DNA of 64,000 bases from Chamaecyparis obtusa (lineage: Eukaryota > Streptophyta > Pinopsida > Cupressales > Cupressaceae), in assembly GCA_027943335.1 (NCBI GenBank), contig BSBK01008829.1, positions 1-64,000 of the forward strand. Reading direction: 5' to 3'. Position 1 is the stretch's first letter. Every line of letters starts with the position of its first letter. Shown one piece after another: positions 61,220 through 64,000 of this stretch. Made by a program: the position numbers and the translations under genes. Below the pieces are notes generated by a model. The model ran no database searches. It had not been told where the DNA came from and worked only from the letters and a program-made list of their open reading frames with translations.

Positions 61220-64000
61220 TATCGGGAGTTCCCTTTGATCTTCAACTTGTAGATTTCTACTTTGATGGATAACTTTAATATAACTTTGACTCTATCACCA
61301 CTCCAAAGTCTACAAGGAAGAGGGCCAATTAACAAGGATCAAAAGAGATCCTCCTACACTTTGAGCCTTAATTTTAGGTAGGTGTACCCTTGATTCACTT
61401 CTTCAAAGGAATCATAAAATGTTATACCAATATACTCTTTACTAACTAATTTAAGATTTTATCATTTGAATGTGTGTGTGATTGATGATGATGGACTGCA
61501 TCCAGAGAAGGGATTAGTACCTTAACTAGGGCATAGAGTCACCTAATAGAATGCATCAATTGAAGACCCTAACTCAAACACACTTGAATTCAGGATAAGT
61601 GCTTTTCCTATTATCCCTCTCACTCACATACTAGGACATCAAATTCTTATCAAGCCATGAACTCACTAAAATTACCTGAAAGACTTTAATCCTAACTTTG
61701 TTAGGAACTCAAAGATAATCTCAAAATACTCTTTGTTTACCATATACTAACCCACTTTGTGAAGTTAACATATATGAGCTCAAGAACAAAACAAAAAGAC
61801 ATACACCACAATGAGATTGGAATTCAACTATATTCTCATTAAGACTTGTAGAATCAATACATTATCAGACAACAAAATGCCAAAGAAACAAACCCAAAAT
61901 CCAGGCTCTCCTTACTCAGTATATACTGTCAAAAACAACCAAGGACCAAAAAGGTTTTGGAACCTGCACTAAGTCAAAAATTCTACACTATATACCTCCT
62001 AGTCACCTTGGAATCCTCAAAGAGGATGGAGCAAGCTTCGGGTGACTAGGGCTAGGGTTTCAACCACTAAACCCACTAGAAACAGTCACAAAATTTATTG
62101 CAGGGGAAGAAAACTATTCGGCCATGCCTAAGGAAGATTTGCACTCATGATAGATCTCAGGGAAAGTACTAGAAATCATGAAAATTTGAAATTGTCAACC
62201 CTTTTTCACCACCTGCAATACACCTTGAGCACAAAACCACACGGTATAGACCCCTATAGATGATCATGGAGCACCTTGAGCCACACTACAACAACAAGAA
62301 CCACCAAAAAAATCAAATCTAGCTATGAAAGCATTAAATTTTAGTCCTCCTGGTCGCAAGAAATCCCCCGCAAATTCAAATTTGAAATTAAACGCCTACC
62401 TCCAAGCGCCAGCAGTAAATCAGCAGTCTAAATTTAAAATCAAAACAACTTTAAGTCATGGCTATAAGATCTCTTCTTTTCATAGTCTTTTAATTCCTAA
62501 CTCAACTGCTACCCTAGGTTTACCCTTTAGCAAATGTACGACAAGGCATTTCCTTATTTGCAGAAAGAAAACCTTAACCCACCTTTAACTCCACGACCTG
62601 GCGACTAAAAGAAAACTTATAACCTCGGTTCCACTTTTAGTGAACTGGCGATAGAAGGTTTCTTCCAGTTCGTGAAACACTTTGTAATACCATAAAATTT
62701 TTTGCCGATTACATGAATGCTTTTTCATAGGATTGCCAGTCGATTTAGAATATCATCACTTCACTCAGCAAATGAGTGAAAAGCACTAAAATTTACCAAG
62801 CCGCTAACCACTTTATCAGAACCACCAAAAGACTAAAGAAACTTTACTGGGCCTGCAACACAAAGATCAATGGAAGTCTTGAGATTTCATATGTTAGAAA
62901 AAACCCATTAGGTTACACGCCATCCATTGATCTTCTATCATTGTCATAACAACTGAACCCTGAAAGACCTAGCCACACTGACACAATATTTAGTCACACA
63001 ACGTAGACCAATCATAGCTTTCCATATCAACACACTTTGCATGTGGACTCGCTACACTTCATCCTCTCTGAGAGATATTGAATTGATGGTTAGCGCATGA
63101 TCTTAAGCCTCTCACAGATCCCATAAGATCATGTGCCCGTCATTGATATTTTGACATTGTCAGGACCCACTAATGTATCTGGAAACTAGGTCCTACTGAC
63201 AACTACTGACGTGTTGATACATGGACCAATGAAACAATGCCAACTATGCCTATGTGTAACTTTGGACCTACCTTTATCTCTAACATGAACACCTAGAGAA
63301 TGAGATGAATGGCATAAGATCTGAAGGTCTTAAAAGATTTTATGTGCATTCATGCCAATTGTCGATCTGGAATCTTAGCTAATACCACAGAGCATGACCC
63401 CACCGTGCTGTATAGGATACTCTAATGAATCAGGGACCACCACATCATCAAATCTGGTAAACAGACATACAATTTCTTCATTCATTCTGACAACCCTACC
63501 ACTTCACTATTTCCTTCAGCCAATAAGGAAACACCATGTGTGCTTACCTGGTAGTGGACCCATCTGGAGAGAAAGGCAACGTCACATAATAAGATCAACA
63601 GTCATCGCAAAAGTGCAAGCCTCTGATAAAACCCTTGCACTTTAATGACAACTATCAAATGTAGATGTTGTCAAAGCTGGGCCAAGGAAAATATTAAGCC
63701 ATAACATAGGAAAAATTAAATGTTGAGACTTAGGCTTTTAAGGAAAAATTTAGGCGCAGAGGACTTTGGAAAATTAAAAGGCTGCTAGGGTATAAAAACT
63801 TAGGAAAAATTAAAGCCGGGGCAGACCAAAAATATAAAGCACATGCACTATAGGACCTTTAAGTGACCTAGAAAAGGTAACATCAAATTAGAATAGGGCC
63901 AGGGTTTTACAAAGGGTAACAACTAGTTTTTGAATATTTTGCCTAGGGTTTTAGCCAGAGACATGAAAAATGATACAGAGGCCAGGGAAAAGACAATGAA
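61220..64000 (-). mobile_element. E3, LTR of the E family, runs off the window
   Basis: TTCCCTTTGATCTTCAACTT at 61229 starts the match to the E1 and E2 LTRs. The first bases are degraded (TATCGG for TGTTGG, with about 9 bases missing). Similarity continues with more divergence than between E1 and E2 ('caaaggaatcataaaatg', 'taactttgttaggaactc', 'tttgtttaccatatac'). Same orientation as E1 and E2. The far end is outside, so it could be a solo LTR or the edge of a full copy. Frames 62325-62588 and 63394-63645 have no motif. Confidence 0.8.

Larger units (their letters stand above)
35118..64000 (+). mobile_element. Ty3/gypsy element D, Tat-like, 3' end beyond window
   Basis: 5' LTR 35118-36036, primer-binding site 36041, leader to 38398, gag in pieces (38399-38610, 52238-54363, 56973-57100), protease, RT, native RNase H, archaeal-type RNase H to 61219. 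It is interrupted by E1, E2 and E3, all in antisense. Integrase and 3' LTR are not in the window. Joining across E1 and E2 keeps the gag frame after removing one target copy. Stops and frameshifts are frequent, so D is older than its insertions. Confidence 0.85.

Overview
The window looks like intergenic DNA of a large-genome land plant, probably a seed plant and possibly a gymnosperm (low confidence on the taxon). It is AT-rich. I found no host gene, rRNA or tRNA gene. Nearly everything recognisable is a transposable element: Ty1/copia, Ty3/gypsy of the Tat type, a non-autonomous gag-protease retrotransposon, TRIM-type mini-retrotransposons, solo LTRs, and a family of TIR DNA elements. Most coding regions are broken by stops or frameshifts, so nearly all are called as pseudogenes.

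Layout. 1-1422: AT microsatellite, then a TRIM whose first LTR is split by a solo LTR. 3110-6142: two decayed copia-type LTRs; the second runs into a primer-binding site and a decayed gag with several CCHC knuckles (6190-7480), followed by a TIR element (7502-8308). 10380-14723, minus strand: a long decayed reading frame I do not recognise, split by a TRIM that is complete with a perfect 5-bp TSD (13722-14054). 16953-19968, minus strand: the 3' part of a gypsy pol ('G1': RT tail, RNase H, integrase), with a second TIR element in its integrase.

From 19969 to the right edge the sequence is one nested stack. TIR element 'C' sits in the RT gene of G1. C is split first by retrotransposon 'B' (20242-27536, LTRs about 1.67 kb, gag-protease only), which carries copia element 'A' (27539-34638, LTRs 1257/1220 bp) at its right edge. 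C resumes at 34639-35117 and is split again by Tat-like gypsy 'D', whose 5' LTR is 35118-36036 and whose pol runs to at least 61.2 kb. D is interrupted by three antisense members of one long-LTR gypsy family 'E': a full 13.6-kb copy E1 (38611-52237, TSD AGTTA), a solo LTR E2 (54364-56972, TSD GTCAA), and an LTR E3 (about 61220 to beyond the window). The 3' ends of D, C and the rest of G1 should therefore lie to the right of the window.

The most interesting biology is in the gypsy elements. E1 encodes its second (archaeal-type) RNase H before the reverse transcriptase, while D encodes it after the reverse transcriptase and the native RNase H. Also worth attention are the unrecognised minus-strand ORF, the TIR family with internal duplication, a palindromic tandem array in the copia LTRs, and a recurring pattern of damage compatible with cytosine deamination.
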